Origin: DASRSS01 sp035765515
GTDB lineage: Bacteria > Actinomycetota > Actinomycetes > Mycobacteriales > Jatrophihabitantaceae
DNA: 64,000 nt
Direction of reading: 5' to 3'
Assembly: GCA_035765515.1 (NCBI GenBank)
Contig: DASTXN010000171.1
Coordinates: forward strand, 3,095 to 67,094
Of the stretch, positions 35,931 to 44,877 are shown piece by piece. Each line of letters opens with the position of its first letter. The first letter of the stretch is position 1. Position numbers and translations under genes: made by a program. The notes below the pieces were generated by a model. It was given only the letters and a program-made list of their open reading frames with translations. It was not told the DNA's origin and did no database searches.

Positions 35931-37343
35931 ATGACGGACAGTGACTTCGACCTGATCGTGCTCGGTCTCGGCCCCGGTGGCGAGGAGGTCGCCGAGTCCG
36001 CGGCCCGCGCCGGGCGCCGTGTGCTCGGGATCGATCCGGCGCTCGTCGGCGGCGAATGCCCCTACTACGGCTGCATCCCGTCCAAGATGATCCTGCGCGG
36101 GGCGCAGGTGTTGACCGAAGCGCGCCGGGTGGACGTCCTGGCGGGCCATGCCGAGACGCGGCCGGACTTCACGCCGGTCGCCATCCGCATCCGCGACGAG
36201 GCCACCGACGACTGGGACGACCGGGTGGCCGTCGAGCGGCTCGAGAAGTTGGGCGGTGTGTTCGTCCGCGGCGCTGGCCGGCTCGCCGGGCGGGATGCGG
36301 ACGGCCGGCTGATCGTCACGGTGGGGGAGCAGGCGTTCCGCGCGCCGGACGTGGTGGTCGCGACCGGGACGGCTCCCGCGATCCCGCCGGTGACGGGGCT
36401 GGCCGAACTGCGTGCGTCCGGCTCAGGCGTGGACGGGCCGGTATGGACGAACCGCGAGGCGGTCAAGGCGCGCGAGGCGCCGGCGTCGCTGGTGGTGATC
36501 GGCGGCGGCGCGATCGGCTGCGAGCTGGCCCAGGGCTTCGCGCGCTTCGGCTCGGCGGTGACCGTGATCGAGGCCGCCGAGCGGCTGCTGATGCCCGAAG
36601 AGCCCGAGGCGTCGCAGACCATCGCCGAGGTGTTCGCCCGCGAGGGCATCACCGTGCGCACGGGCGTCGGCGTCGCGCAGGTGGCGGCGAGTGGCGACGG
36701 CGTGCAGGTCAGCCTCGAGAATGGGGGCACGGCCACGGGCACGAAACTGCTCGTCGCCGCCGGCCGCCGTCCGAACCTGGGCGACATCGGCCTGGACTCG
36801 GTCGGTCTGGACGATCAGTCCCGCGCTCTCGACGTGGACGAGCACATGCAGGTGCTGCGCGACGGCGAGCCGGTCGGCGGCCTGTACGCGGTCGGCGACA
36901 TCACCGGCCGCGGCCAGTTCACGCACGTCGCCGTGTGGCAAGCGCGTGTGCTGTTGGCGCACCTGGCCGGCGAGCAGCGTCCGTTCGGCGGCTACCACGG
37001 CCTGGCCTGGGCCACGTTCACCGATCCCGAGGTCGGCCGGGTGGGCCTGACCGAGCAGCAGGCGCGCAAGGACGGCCGGGGCGTCCGGGTCGCCAGCGCG
37101 CCGGTTCCGGCCAACACTCGCGGCTGGATTTACGGGCCGGGCAACGACGGATTCGTCAAGCTGGTTGCCGACGGTGACGTGCTCGTCGGCGCCACCGTGG
37201 TCGCCCCGAACGGCGGCGAGATCCTGGGCCTGCTCACCCTCGCCGTCCACGCTCGCGTGCCGGTCGAGACGCTGCGAACCATGCACTACGCCTTCCCGAC
37301 AATGCATCGCACCGTGCTCGAAGCGCTGCAGAACCTCGAATAA
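35931..37343 (+). CDS. FAD-dependent pyridine nucleotide-disulfide oxidoreductase (Lpd-like)
   Basis: 470 residues. FAD loop LGLGPGGEEVAE, redox motif GGECPYYGCIPSKM with Cys43 and Cys48, NAD loop VIGGGAIGCELAQGF and second FAD motif LYAVGDITGRGQFTHVA. The C-terminal dimer domain ends HYAFPTMHRTVLEAL; canonical dihydrolipoamide dehydrogenase has HxHPTxxE here, so the catalytic His-Glu pair appears replaced. It is therefore probably not a true Lpd but a quinone- or disulfide-type reductase of the family. It is divergent from glbO and 2 nt upstream of the HNH gene. Confidence 0.88.
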   Translation: MTDSDFDLIVLGLGPGGEEVAESAARAGRRVLGIDPALVGGECPYYGCIPSKMILRGAQVLTEARRVDVLAGHAETRPDFTPVAIRIRDEATDDWDDRVAVERLEKLGGVFVRGAGRLAGRDADGRLIVTVGEQAFRAPDVVVATGTAPAIPPVTGLAELRASGSGVDGPVWTNREAVKAREAPASLVVIGGGAIGCELAQGFARFGSAVTVIEAAERLLMPEEPEASQTIAEVFAREGITVRTGVGVAQVAASGDGVQVSLENGGTATGTKLLVAAGRRPNLGDIGLDSVGLDDQSRALDVDEHMQVLRDGEPVGGLYAVGDITGRGQFTHVAVWQARVLLAHLAGEQRPFGGYHGLAWATFTDPEVGRVGLTEQQARKDGRGVRVASAPVPANTRGWIYGPGNDGFVKLVADGDVLVGATVVAPNGGEILGLLTLAVHARVPVETLRTMHYAFPTMHRTVLEALQNLE

Positions 37344-37345
37344 AC

Positions 37346-37939
37346 GTGCGTCGCGGCGTCTTGTCCGGTTCACTGGTCGTGTCGAAAGGTGAACTGTTGC
37401 CCGGCGCACTAGTTCTCAACGCGACGTACGAGCCGCTCTGCGTCGTGCCGCTGCGGCGCGCCGTGGTGCTGGTGCTGGCCGAGAAGGCCGTGATCGTGGA
37501 GGCCGCCGGGCAGGTGCTGCACTCCGAGCGGGTAAGCATCCCGGCGCCGAGCGTGGTCCGGCTGTCGCGGTACGTCCGGGTGCCTTACCGGCGTGCTGTC
37601 CCGCTGACCCGCCGCGCGGTGCTCGAGCGCGACGGTCACCAGTGCGCCTACTGCGGGACGCGCGCCGACACGATCGACCACGTCCGCCCGCGGTCGCGCG
37701 GTGGCGAGCACGTCTGGACGAACGTGGTGGCCGCCTGCGCGCGCTGCAACCACCGCAAGGGCGACCGGCTGCTGGCCGAACTGGGCTGGCACCTGCCCGC
37801 GCCGCCGGTGCAGCCGCCGGTCACGGTCGCGGTGGTGATGGGCTGGTCGAAGCGGGACCCGTCCTGGCAGCCGTACCTGACCCTGGGCTCCGAGTCGTGG
37901 ACGGGCACCGTGCCGGAAGCCGCCGCCCCCGCCGTCTGA
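37346..37939 (+). CDS. HNH endonuclease domain protein
   Basis: 197 residues. The conserved LVLNATYEPLCVVPLRRAVV precedes the HNH zinc fold: CAYCGTRADTIDHVRPRSRG, GEHVWTNVVAACARCNHRKG, with CxxC pairs and the catalytic His-Asp region. This is the Rv2469c-type protein found by glbO/pepN in mycobacteria; the biological role is unknown. GTG 37346 lies 2 nt after the flavoprotein stop; an alternative GTG at 37379 is also plausible. A long inverted repeat follows. Confidence 0.9.
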   Translation: MRRGVLSGSLVVSKGELLPGALVLNATYEPLCVVPLRRAVVLVLAEKAVIVEAAGQVLHSERVSIPAPSVVRLSRYVRVPYRRAVPLTRRAVLERDGHQCAYCGTRADTIDHVRPRSRGGEHVWTNVVAACARCNHRKGDRLLAELGWHLPAPPVQPPVTVAVVMGWSKRDPSWQPYLTLGSESWTGTVPEAAAPAV

Positions 37940-37943
37940 GGTC

Positions 37944-38002
37944 GTGTGTGGCGACGCTGCGTGACGACACGCCGGGTGGGATGAGGCCCCGTCGCCACAC
38001 AC
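37944..38002. repeat. long-spacer inverted repeat after HNH gene
   Basis: GTGTGTGGCGACG (37944-37956) and CGTCGCCACACAC (37990-38002) are perfect 13-nt reverse complements with a 33-nt spacer, 2 nt after the HNH stop region. Could be a terminator or part of a dispersed repeat family. Confidence 0.6.
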
Positions 38003-38047
38003 AGGCCGGCAATCGACTACGGCGCCAACCCGGTACGGTCCGCAGGC

Positions 38048-39475
38048 ATGACGCAGCTGCACGAGCTGAACGCCCTGGACGCCGCCGCCGCGGTACGCCG
38101 CCGCGAGGTCAGCCCGCTCGAACTCGTCGAGCACGCGCTGCGCCGCCTGGACGAGCAGGATCCCAAGGTCGGGGCGTTCGTGACCGTCACCGCCGAATCC
38201 GCCCTCGAACAGGCCCGCGCCGCCGAACGCGCGGTCACTCAGGTCGACGATCCGCGCACCCTGCCGCCGCTGCTCGGCGTCCCGACCGCGATCAAGGACC
38301 TCAACAGCACCAAGGGCGTCCCGACCAAGCTCGGTTCCCGCGCTTTCGCCGACTGGGTGCCTGACGTCGACGATCACGTCGTCACGCTGCTGCGCACAGC
38401 CGGCACGATCAGCCTCGGCAAGACCGCAACGCCGGAGTTCGGGCTGCCCTGCTACACCGAGACCGACCTCGGCCCGCCCGCACGCACACCCTGGGACCTC
38501 ACGCGATCGGCGGGCGGATCCAGCGGTGGCGCCGGAGCCGCGGTCGCCGCGGGCATCGTCCCGATCGCGCAGGGCAGCGACGGCGGCGGCTCGATCCGCA
38601 TCCCCGCGAGCGTGTGCGGCCTGATCGGGCTGAAGACCTCGCGCGGACGGATCTCCAAGGGCCCGCTGGACTTCGACGCCTCGCGGCTGGGCGTGTACGG
38701 GCCGCTGACCCACACGGTCCGCGATGCGGCTGCGTTCCTGGACGCGACCGCGATACCGCAGCCCGGCGACCCGAACCCGCTGCCGCCGCTCCCGGCGGGG
38801 GAGACGTTCCTGGGCTGGTGCGACCGCGAGCCGGGACGGCTGCGCATCGGCCGCTACCTGGATTCACCGATCGGCGCCGAGCTGGATCCGCAGGTGCGTG
38901 CCGCGTGGGAGCAGGCGTCCGAGCTGCTGGCCGGACTGGGGCACGAGGTCGTCGACGTCGACGCGCCGATCCCGCCCGAGGCGGTGCCCGCGTTCGAGAC
39001 GGTGTGGGCGGTCTCGGCGGCGACGATCCCGGTGGACGTGGCCGGCGAGCAGCTGCTCCGCCCGCTGACCCGGCACCTGCGCGAGCGCGGCCGAGCGATC
39101 AGCGGCCCGGAATTCGCGAACGCGCTCGGTGCCCTGAACGTCTTTGCGCGCAGAGCGATCGCCGGCACCGCGCACCTCGACGCCGTGCTCACCCCCACGC
39201 TGGCGATGCTGCCGCGCCCGGTCGGCTGGTTCGTCGGCGATGACGACGATCCCGCCGCAGACTTCGAGCGGCAGAAGGCGTTCACGCCCTATACCTCGAT
39301 CTACAACACCACCGGGCAGCCGGCGATCTCGCTGCCGCTGTACTCCTCCCGGGAGGGCTTGCCGATCGGGATGATGCTCGTCGGGCGCCCGGCCGGCGAG
39401 GCGCAGCTGCTCGCCCTGGCCGCGCAGCTGGAGGCCGCCCTCCCGTGGGCCGAGCGTCGCCCGCCGAACTGGTGA
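38048..39475 (+). CDS. amidase (amidase-signature family)
   Basis: 475 residues with the complete Ser-cisSer-Lys triad: Lys83 in TAIKDLN, cis-Ser158 in SAGGSSGGAGAA and nucleophile Ser182 in QGSDGGGSIRIPAS. Family members hydrolyse amides, including aryl amides and 6-aminohexanoate oligomers; the GatA-specific features are not apparent and no gatB/gatC neighbours exist. Cytoplasmic. It is the first gene after the HNH inverted repeat; the small membrane-protein gene follows by 42 nt. Confidence 0.92.
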   Translation: MTQLHELNALDAAAAVRRREVSPLELVEHALRRLDEQDPKVGAFVTVTAESALEQARAAERAVTQVDDPRTLPPLLGVPTAIKDLNSTKGVPTKLGSRAFADWVPDVDDHVVTLLRTAGTISLGKTATPEFGLPCYTETDLGPPARTPWDLTRSAGGSSGGAGAAVAAGIVPIAQGSDGGGSIRIPASVCGLIGLKTSRGRISKGPLDFDASRLGVYGPLTHTVRDAAAFLDATAIPQPGDPNPLPPLPAGETFLGWCDREPGRLRIGRYLDSPIGAELDPQVRAAWEQASELLAGLGHEVVDVDAPIPPEAVPAFETVWAVSAATIPVDVAGEQLLRPLTRHLRERGRAISGPEFANALGALNVFARRAIAGTAHLDAVLTPTLAMLPRPVGWFVGDDDDPAADFERQKAFTPYTSIYNTTGQPAISLPLYSSREGLPIGMMLVGRPAGEAQLLALAAQLEAALPWAERRPPNW

Positions 39476-39517
39476 GCCGCCCGCACCGGCCCGAGACGCG
39501 TTGGATACGGTGTCGGG

Positions 39518-39754
39518 GTGAACGGATGGCTGACCTTCCTGGTGTTTGCGTGCATTCCAGCGGGCATCATCGCGCTGGTGATCCTCGGCGTGTACGGCAA
39601 GACGCTGCTGCGCCAGCCGAGCCGGTACCGGCCCGGCCGCCCGTGGACCTACGAGCCGGCCTGGTACGTCCCGCACCCGGACGCGATCGTCCACCAGAGC
39701 GGGCTGCCGTCCGGTTCGACGACTGCGGTTGGGGGTGCCAGCGGTGAGTGGTGA
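39518..39754 (+). CDS. small single-pass membrane protein
   Basis: 78 residues from GTG 39518. One N-terminal hydrophobic segment WLTFLVFACIPAGIIALVIL, then a basic, aromatic tail (PGRPWTYEPAWYVPHPDAIV). The tail motif resembles small membrane proteins that accompany DUF5130 genes in actinobacteria. It overlaps the next gene by 11 nt, suggesting coupled translation. Function unknown. Confidence 0.75.
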   Translation: MNGWLTFLVFACIPAGIIALVILGVYGKTLLRQPSRYRPGRPWTYEPAWYVPHPDAIVHQSGLPSGSTTAVGGASGEW

Positions 39755-40169
39755 CGTCGCGAAGGTCAGCGGCAGCGGTAACGGCACCGTCCAGTACGGG
39801 CCCGGCACCAAGTCGGTGGACCAGGCGTTCAGCGCGAACCAGCTGACGCGCATGGACGAGGCGCTGACCCTGTCCAGCCGCGAGACCGGACTGGTCTTCT
39901 CGGTCTACGTCGGCGAACTGCGCGCGCCGACTCGCGCGCACGCCGAGGCACTGTTCGAGCGGCTCACCGACGACTCGGTGCTGCTCGCGATCTCGCCCGG
40001 CCAGCGCACCCTGCACATCGTCACGGGGCCGGAGTCGTCCAAGCGGCTGCCGAACCGCGCCTGCGCCCTGGCGGCGCTCGCGATGCGCGCCGCGTTCGCC
40101 AATGGCGACCTGACCGGCGGCATCGTCACCGGCCTGCGCATGCTGGCCGACTCCGCCGGCCGCATCTGA
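39744..40169 (+). CDS. DUF5130-type protein (Rv2468c-like)
   Basis: 141 residues from GTG 39744, preceded by a GGGGGTGCC ribosome site. The conserved core reads LSSRETGLVFSVYVGELRAP, LLAISPGQRTLHIVTGPESS, KRLPNRACALAALAMRAAFA, as in DUF5130 (TPM-like) proteins next to pepN. Predicted cytoplasmic or membrane-associated with the upstream small protein. Function unknown. The transcript runs into the hairpin at 40197-40240. Confidence 0.82.
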   Translation: MSGDVAKVSGSGNGTVQYGPGTKSVDQAFSANQLTRMDEALTLSSRETGLVFSVYVGELRAPTRAHAEALFERLTDDSVLLAISPGQRTLHIVTGPESSKRLPNRACALAALAMRAAFANGDLTGGIVTGLRMLADSAGRI

Positions 40170-40196
40170 ACCGGCCGCATTTGCATCCACGCGTAA

Positions 40197-40240
40197 CGCA
40201 AAGCGCCGGGAGCCAGCAGTTCGGCTCCCGGCGCTTTGCG
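40197..40240. terminator. bidirectional hairpin terminator
   Basis: CGCAAAGCGCCGGGAGCC (40197-40214) and GGCTCCCGGCGCTTTGCG (40223-40240) form a perfect 18-bp stem with an 8-nt loop, between the convergent DUF5130 and transglycosylase genes. The symmetric A/T ends allow action in both directions. Confidence 0.85.
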
Positions 40241-40248
40241 TTGTCGGG

Positions 40249-41601
40249 CTAGGGGATCAGGCACGTTCCCGGCTTGAACGGGTTCGGCACCGTGCACTTC
40301 TTCGTCGGGGTCGGGCTCGGCGTCGGGCTACTGGACGTCGGGGGGGTCGACGTGGGCGGGGTGGACGTGGCCGGCGGCGCGGGCGGGGCGCTCGTCGTCG
40401 TTCCCGGGCTGCTGGACGTCGAGCCGGCGCTGGTCGACGGCTGACCCGGCGCGGTCGAGTTCACCGGCGTCACCGCGTTCGTCCCGGTCGGCGAGCCGCC
40501 GGCTCCGGCGGTCTTGCTGGGGCTGCCGCTGGTCTTCGTCGCCGTGGGCTTCGTCGTCGTCTTGTGCGGCTGCACCGCGATGGGCTTGCCGGGGTTCGCG
40601 GGCGGCACGTCGGTGGACCGCACCGGCGACAGCGTGCCGCTGGTGTTGCCGACCAGTGGGATGCCCGCGACGCTCACGCCGCGGCGGTACGCGTCCGCGA
40701 GCGCGAGTACCAGGTTGAGGTACTCGTCGGAGTGGTTGTAGGTGAGCACGGCCTGCTTCTGGCCGGCGCTCGTGCGCAGGTCGCCGCCCGCCGCGCACAG
40801 GTAGCGGGCCGCCCCGAGCGCCGCGTCGTGGATGTTGAAGACGTCGGCCACGCCGTCGCCGTTCTCGTCGGCACCGTAGCCGGCCCACGTCTGCGGGATG
40901 AACTGCATCGGGCCGAGCGCGTGCGCGTACACGGCATCGCCGTCGAGCGCGAGGCCGTTCGCGGGAGCCGGCACGTAGTCCCAGGTCTTGCCGTCCAGGG
41001 CCGGGCCGATGATCTTCGGCGTGGTCGTTCCGTCGGCGTTGAACACGGCGCCGCCGAACCGTCCGTGGTCGGACTCGACGCGTCCGATGCCGGCGAGCAG
41101 CGCCCAGTCGATTCCGCAGCCCGGGTCCACGTGGTCCATTCGCGCGGCCGCGACGCGGTAGGCGTTCAGCGCCATGTTCGGGATGCCGTTGGCTGCCAGG
41201 CTGTTGATCACCGCGGCGCTGGCCGGCGCCGGCTTGGCGACGTGCACCGGCTTGCTCGTCAGCGCGGTGTCCCCGGCGGGCGGTGTTGCGCTGTCGGTGG
41301 CGAGCGGCAGCAGCTGGCCGAGGTCGGGGTTGGTGTCCTGCTGGGCGTCGACGCGGTGGGATGGGTGGTGGCTGGTGCCTGCGTCGGCGAGCGGCGTGGT
41401 CAGGCTGGCGACGACGAAGACGACGGCGCCGGCAGCGATCGAGCCGAATGCGGCGCGTTGCTTGAGCTTGGAGCTGCGCCGCAGCATGGCGGCGAGCCCG
41501 GGTGCCTTCACCTCACCAGCGGCCGTGCCGCTCGCGAGGCGGTCGGTCTCGGTCCAGCCGTGGGCGCCGCGGCCGCGCACACCGAACTTCGATCTGGCCA
41601 T
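40249..41601 (-). CDS. membrane-anchored lytic transglycosylase
   Basis: 450 residues from MARSKFGVRGRG. A transmembrane segment at about 52-72 (FGSIAAGAVVFVVASLTT) is followed by an exported SLT-fold domain: PGCGIDWALLAGIGRVESDH, with probable catalytic Glu176, LGPMQFIPQTWAGYGADENG and NIHDAALGAARYLCAAGGDL. The C-terminal 150 residues are a Pro/Thr/Ser-rich low-complexity linker ending in TKKCTVPNPFKPGTC. Cleaves peptidoglycan glycan strands outside the membrane. It sits downstream of pepN on the same strand with a 124-bp gap. Confidence 0.88.
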   Translation of the reverse strand: MARSKFGVRGRGAHGWTETDRLASGTAAGEVKAPGLAAMLRRSSKLKQRAAFGSIAAGAVVFVVASLTTPLADAGTSHHPSHRVDAQQDTNPDLGQLLPLATDSATPPAGDTALTSKPVHVAKPAPASAAVINSLAANGIPNMALNAYRVAAARMDHVDPGCGIDWALLAGIGRVESDHGRFGGAVFNADGTTTPKIIGPALDGKTWDYVPAPANGLALDGDAVYAHALGPMQFIPQTWAGYGADENGDGVADVFNIHDAALGAARYLCAAGGDLRTSAGQKQAVLTYNHSDEYLNLVLALADAYRRGVSVAGIPLVGNTSGTLSPVRSTDVPPANPGKPIAVQPHKTTTKPTATKTSGSPSKTAGAGGSPTGTNAVTPVNSTAPGQPSTSAGSTSSSPGTTTSAPPAPPATSTPPTSTPPTSSSPTPSPTPTKKCTVPNPFKPGTCLIP

Positions 41602-41725
41602 CGACTGCTCCACTGGACGGGTACTGGGTACCGGACGACTTCTGTGGCTATTTGTCCATATCAACGACGCAGGGCATCCGTCGGATACGCGTGAGGACGC
41701 CCGATCAGCCTACGACGGCGTGCGT

Positions 41726-44317
41726 TCAGTGATCCGCGGCGCGTGCCTTGAGCGCCCGCAGCACGTCCGCGCGGCCCTCGTTCACCAAGCGGCGCAGCGA
41801 ACCGGGCAGGTCGTCGCGCGCGAGCATCGCGTCCGCCGCGGCGACCGTGTCGGGCGAGATGGTCGACGTCCAGGTCGGGAACATCCCGACTGCGACCTTC
41901 TGCGCGAGTTCGACCGTCCGGCGCCCCCAGAGCTCGGGAACCTCGGCGAAGTAGCGCTCCACGTACGGCCGCAGCAGTTCGCCGTGCAGCGGGTGCGCGA
42001 AGCCGGCGATGACCGCCACCTGCATGGCATTGGGCAGCTCGTCGTCGTGCAGTGCGAGGCGCCAGGCCTCTGCCTTGGCCTCCGGCGTCGGCTGCAGCGC
42101 GCGTGCGGTGGCGGCGTACTTCTGGCCCTCGGTGGACGGATCACGCTCGAGCTCGGCCGCGATGTCGTCCGGGCCTATGGCACCGCGCGCGGAAAGCGCC
42201 TGCACGATCGCCCACCGCAGGTCGTGGTCGACCTTCAACCCGTCCACCGACTCGGAACCGTTCAGCAGCCCGTTGATGAACGCGGTGTGCTCGTCGCTGC
42301 GGGCAGCACCCAGCAGGGCATGCAGCCAGGCCAGCTGGTGATCCGAACCCGGCTCGGCCGAGCGCAGCTCAGTGAGCGCGTTCTCGGCGAGCGCGGTAAA
42401 GCCTTGCGGCGCGTAGTCCGGGTCGGCGTAGATCTCCAGCGCCCGCAGCGCTTGCCGCTGCAGCGACTGCATCACACCGATGTCGGTCTCGGCACCGGCA
42501 CCGGCGAGGACGAGCGCGATGTAGTCACGGGTGGCCAGCTCGGCGTCGCGGGTCATGTCCCACGCCGCGCTCCAGCACAGCGCGCGCGGCAGCGAATCGG
42601 TGAGCCGCGCGATGCCTCCCGAACGCAGCGTGGCGAGGCTGTGCTCGTCCAGGCGCAGCTTGCAGTAGGTGAGGTCCTCGTCGTTGATCAGCAGCAGCGC
42701 CGGCTGCTTCATACCGACCAGCTCGGGCACCGCAGTGCGCGCCCCCGCGACGTCGAGCTCGATGCGCTGCGTGCGCACCAGCTGACCCTGCCGGTCCTCG
42801 TACAGGCCGACGGCCAGGCGGTGCGGACGCAGCGTGTTCGAGGTGGCGATCTCGTTCGGCGCGGTCTGGACGATCTCGAATGCCGTGTAGTTGCCGTCCC
42901 CGTCGAGGGTGAACTCGGGCGTGAGCGTGTTGATGCCCGTCGTCTCGAGCCATGCCTTGGACCAGGAGCCGAGTTCGCGGCCGGACGACGCTTCGAGCGC
43001 GCGCAGCAGGTCGGCCAGCGTCGTGTTCCCGTAGGCGTGCTCGACGAAGTAGCCGCGCAGGCCGGCAAGGAACGCGTCGACGCCGACGTACGCCGCCAGC
43101 TGCTTGAGCACCGACGCGCCCTTGGCGTAGGTGATGCCGTCGAAGTTCACCTCGGCGGTCTGCACATCGGGTGCGTCCGTGGCGATCGGGTGGGTGGACG
43201 GCAGCTGATCCTGCCGGTACGCCCAGGTCTTCTCGGTGTTCGCGAAGGTCGTCCAGGCGTTGGTCCACCGCGTCGCCTGCGTCTGCGCGAGCGTCGAGAT
43301 GTAGGTCGCGAACGACTCGTTCAGCCAGAGGTCGTCCCACCACCGCATGGTGACCAGGTCGCCGAACCACATGTGCGCCATCTCGTGCAACAGCGTCTCG
43401 GCGCGGCGCTCACGGCGGGCGTCGGTGACCTTGCTGCGGAAGATGTAGTCGTCGCGGAACGTCACGCAGCCCGCGTTCTCCATCGCACCGGCGTTGAACT
43501 CGGCGACGAAGATCTGGTCGTACTTGTCGAACGGGTACCGGACGCCGAAGTTCTCGTGATACCAGTCGAAACCCTGTGCCGTCACGGTGAACAGCTCGTC
43601 CGCGTCGAGGTGCGGGGCAAGCGTCTTGCGGCACCAGATGCCGAGATCGATACCGTCGTGCGAGCTGCGTGCCACGTCGTACGGGCCGGCGATCAGCGCG
43701 GTGATGTACGGGCTGATCCGCGCCGTCGTCGTCGCGAAGTGCACCGTCTTGGCCGGACCGGTCTCCTCGGTGCGCAGCTCGCGGCCGTTCGAGGCGACAT
43801 CCCAGTGGTCAGGCACGGTGGCGCGAATCGTGAACGTCGCCTTCAGGTCCGGCTGGTCGAAGCACGCGTACATGCGCTTGGCGTCGGCCGTCTCGAACTG
43901 CGAATACAGGTACGTCTCGCCGTCGAGCGGGTCGACGAAGCGGTGCAGCCCCTCGCCGGTGTTCGTGTAGAGCAGGTCGGCGTCGACCACGACCACGTTG
44001 TCCGCCGCGAGATCGTGCAGCGCGATTCCCGTGGCGGGCGTGTAGCCCGAGACGTCGACGTCCACGCCGTTGAGTGTGACCGAGTGGAAGCGGTCGGCGA
44101 TGACGTCGAGGAACGTCGAGGCACCCGGTCGCGTCGCCGAGAACTCGATCCTCGTAGTGGAGCGGAAGGTGCGCTCGGACGGCTTGCCTCCCCCGTCCGT
44201 GAGATCGAGCGAGACCTCGTAGGACGTCACCCGGAGCAGGTCTGCACGTGCGGCGGCGTCGGCGCGGGTGAGGTTGGGCACGGCGCTGGTGGCGCTGGAG
44301 GGCATTGGCGCAGTCAT
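41726..44317 (-). CDS. pepN: aminopeptidase N (M1 family)
   Basis: 863 residues from MTAPMPSSATS. The exopeptidase motif GAMEN is at 277-281; the zinc motif HEMAH is at 311-315 with the third ligand Glu334 (LWLNESFATY). The N-terminal saddle and the C-terminal ERAP1-like helical domain are complete. Cytoplasmic Zn metallo-aminopeptidase. The neighbours, a DsbA-like protein, rpiB and DUF5130, match the Rv2465c-Rv2468c order. It diverges from the peroxiredoxin gene. Confidence 0.96.
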   Translation of the reverse strand: MTAPMPSSATSAVPNLTRADAAARADLLRVTSYEVSLDLTDGGGKPSERTFRSTTRIEFSATRPGASTFLDVIADRFHSVTLNGVDVDVSGYTPATGIALHDLAADNVVVVDADLLYTNTGEGLHRFVDPLDGETYLYSQFETADAKRMYACFDQPDLKATFTIRATVPDHWDVASNGRELRTEETGPAKTVHFATTTARISPYITALIAGPYDVARSSHDGIDLGIWCRKTLAPHLDADELFTVTAQGFDWYHENFGVRYPFDKYDQIFVAEFNAGAMENAGCVTFRDDYIFRSKVTDARRERRAETLLHEMAHMWFGDLVTMRWWDDLWLNESFATYISTLAQTQATRWTNAWTTFANTEKTWAYRQDQLPSTHPIATDAPDVQTAEVNFDGITYAKGASVLKQLAAYVGVDAFLAGLRGYFVEHAYGNTTLADLLRALEASSGRELGSWSKAWLETTGINTLTPEFTLDGDGNYTAFEIVQTAPNEIATSNTLRPHRLAVGLYEDRQGQLVRTQRIELDVAGARTAVPELVGMKQPALLLINDEDLTYCKLRLDEHSLATLRSGGIARLTDSLPRALCWSAAWDMTRDAELATRDYIALVLAGAGAETDIGVMQSLQRQALRALEIYADPDYAPQGFTALAENALTELRSAEPGSDHQLAWLHALLGAARSDEHTAFINGLLNGSESVDGLKVDHDLRWAIVQALSARGAIGPDDIAAELERDPSTEGQKYAATARALQPTPEAKAEAWRLALHDDELPNAMQVAVIAGFAHPLHGELLRPYVERYFAEVPELWGRRTVELAQKVAVGMFPTWTSTISPDTVAAADAMLARDDLPGSLRRLVNEGRADVLRALKARAADH

Positions 44318-44394
44318 TTCTTTACGACGACGGTGTCCAGCCGAGTCTTTCATGAGCCGGGCACACACCGGGACCAGCGGCTACGGTTGCTCTC

Positions 44395-44850
44395 ATGCAC
44401 GTGGGTGAGCAGGTCCCCGATTTCGAACTGCCGGACCAGAACGGCACGCCACAGCGGCTCTCCGCACTGCTGGCTGCCGGACCGGTCGTGCTGTTCTTCT
44501 ACCCGGCGGCGATGACCGCAGGCTGCACCCGCGAGGCGTGCCATTTCCGGGACCTGGCGGCAGATTTCGCCGCTGCGGGCGTGCAGCGGGTCGGCATCAG
44601 CCGCGACAGCGTCGAGCGGCAGAAGCAGTTCGCCGACAAGCACTCCTTCGACTACCCGCTGCTGTCCGATGCCGACGGTGACGTCGCGCGGATGTTCGGC
44701 GTCCAGCGCGGTGGGTTGGGGCAGCGGCTGGGCGCGCCGGTCAAGCGCTGGACGTTCGCGATCCGTCCCGACTCGACGGTGGCCGCAGCCATCCACAGCG
44801 AGCTGAACATGAACACGCATGCCGATCAGGCCCTCGCCGCCCTGGCCTGA
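44395..44850 (+). CDS. peroxiredoxin (BCP/PrxQ type)
   Basis: 151 residues. The active site is PAAMTAGCTREACHFRD: peroxidatic Cys44 and a second Cys49, the 4-residue spacing of PrxQ-type enzymes. SRDSVERQKQFADKHSFDYP and the C-terminal strands are complete. Cytoplasmic thiol peroxidase that reduces H2O2 and alkyl hydroperoxides using thioredoxin or similar partners. The DsbA-like gene follows by 27 nt, suggesting co-transcription in thiol redox control. Confidence 0.93.
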   Translation: MHVGEQVPDFELPDQNGTPQRLSALLAAGPVVLFFYPAAMTAGCTREACHFRDLAADFAAAGVQRVGISRDSVERQKQFADKHSFDYPLLSDADGDVARMFGVQRGGLGQRLGAPVKRWTFAIRPDSTVAAAIHSELNMNTHADQALAALA

Positions 44851-44877
44851 TCAGCGCAGCGGGGTAATGTTGTTGAC

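Noticed and set aside
41602..41725. Riboswitch (c-di-AMP type) upstream of the lytic transglycosylase
   Set aside because: The 124-bp gap shows only a short GGTAC/GTACC palindrome and none of the riboswitch core motifs.
41174..44515. Plus-strand 1113-codon open frame over pepN
   Set aside because: pepN on the other strand carries GAMEN and HExxH...E motifs; the antisense frame is compositional.
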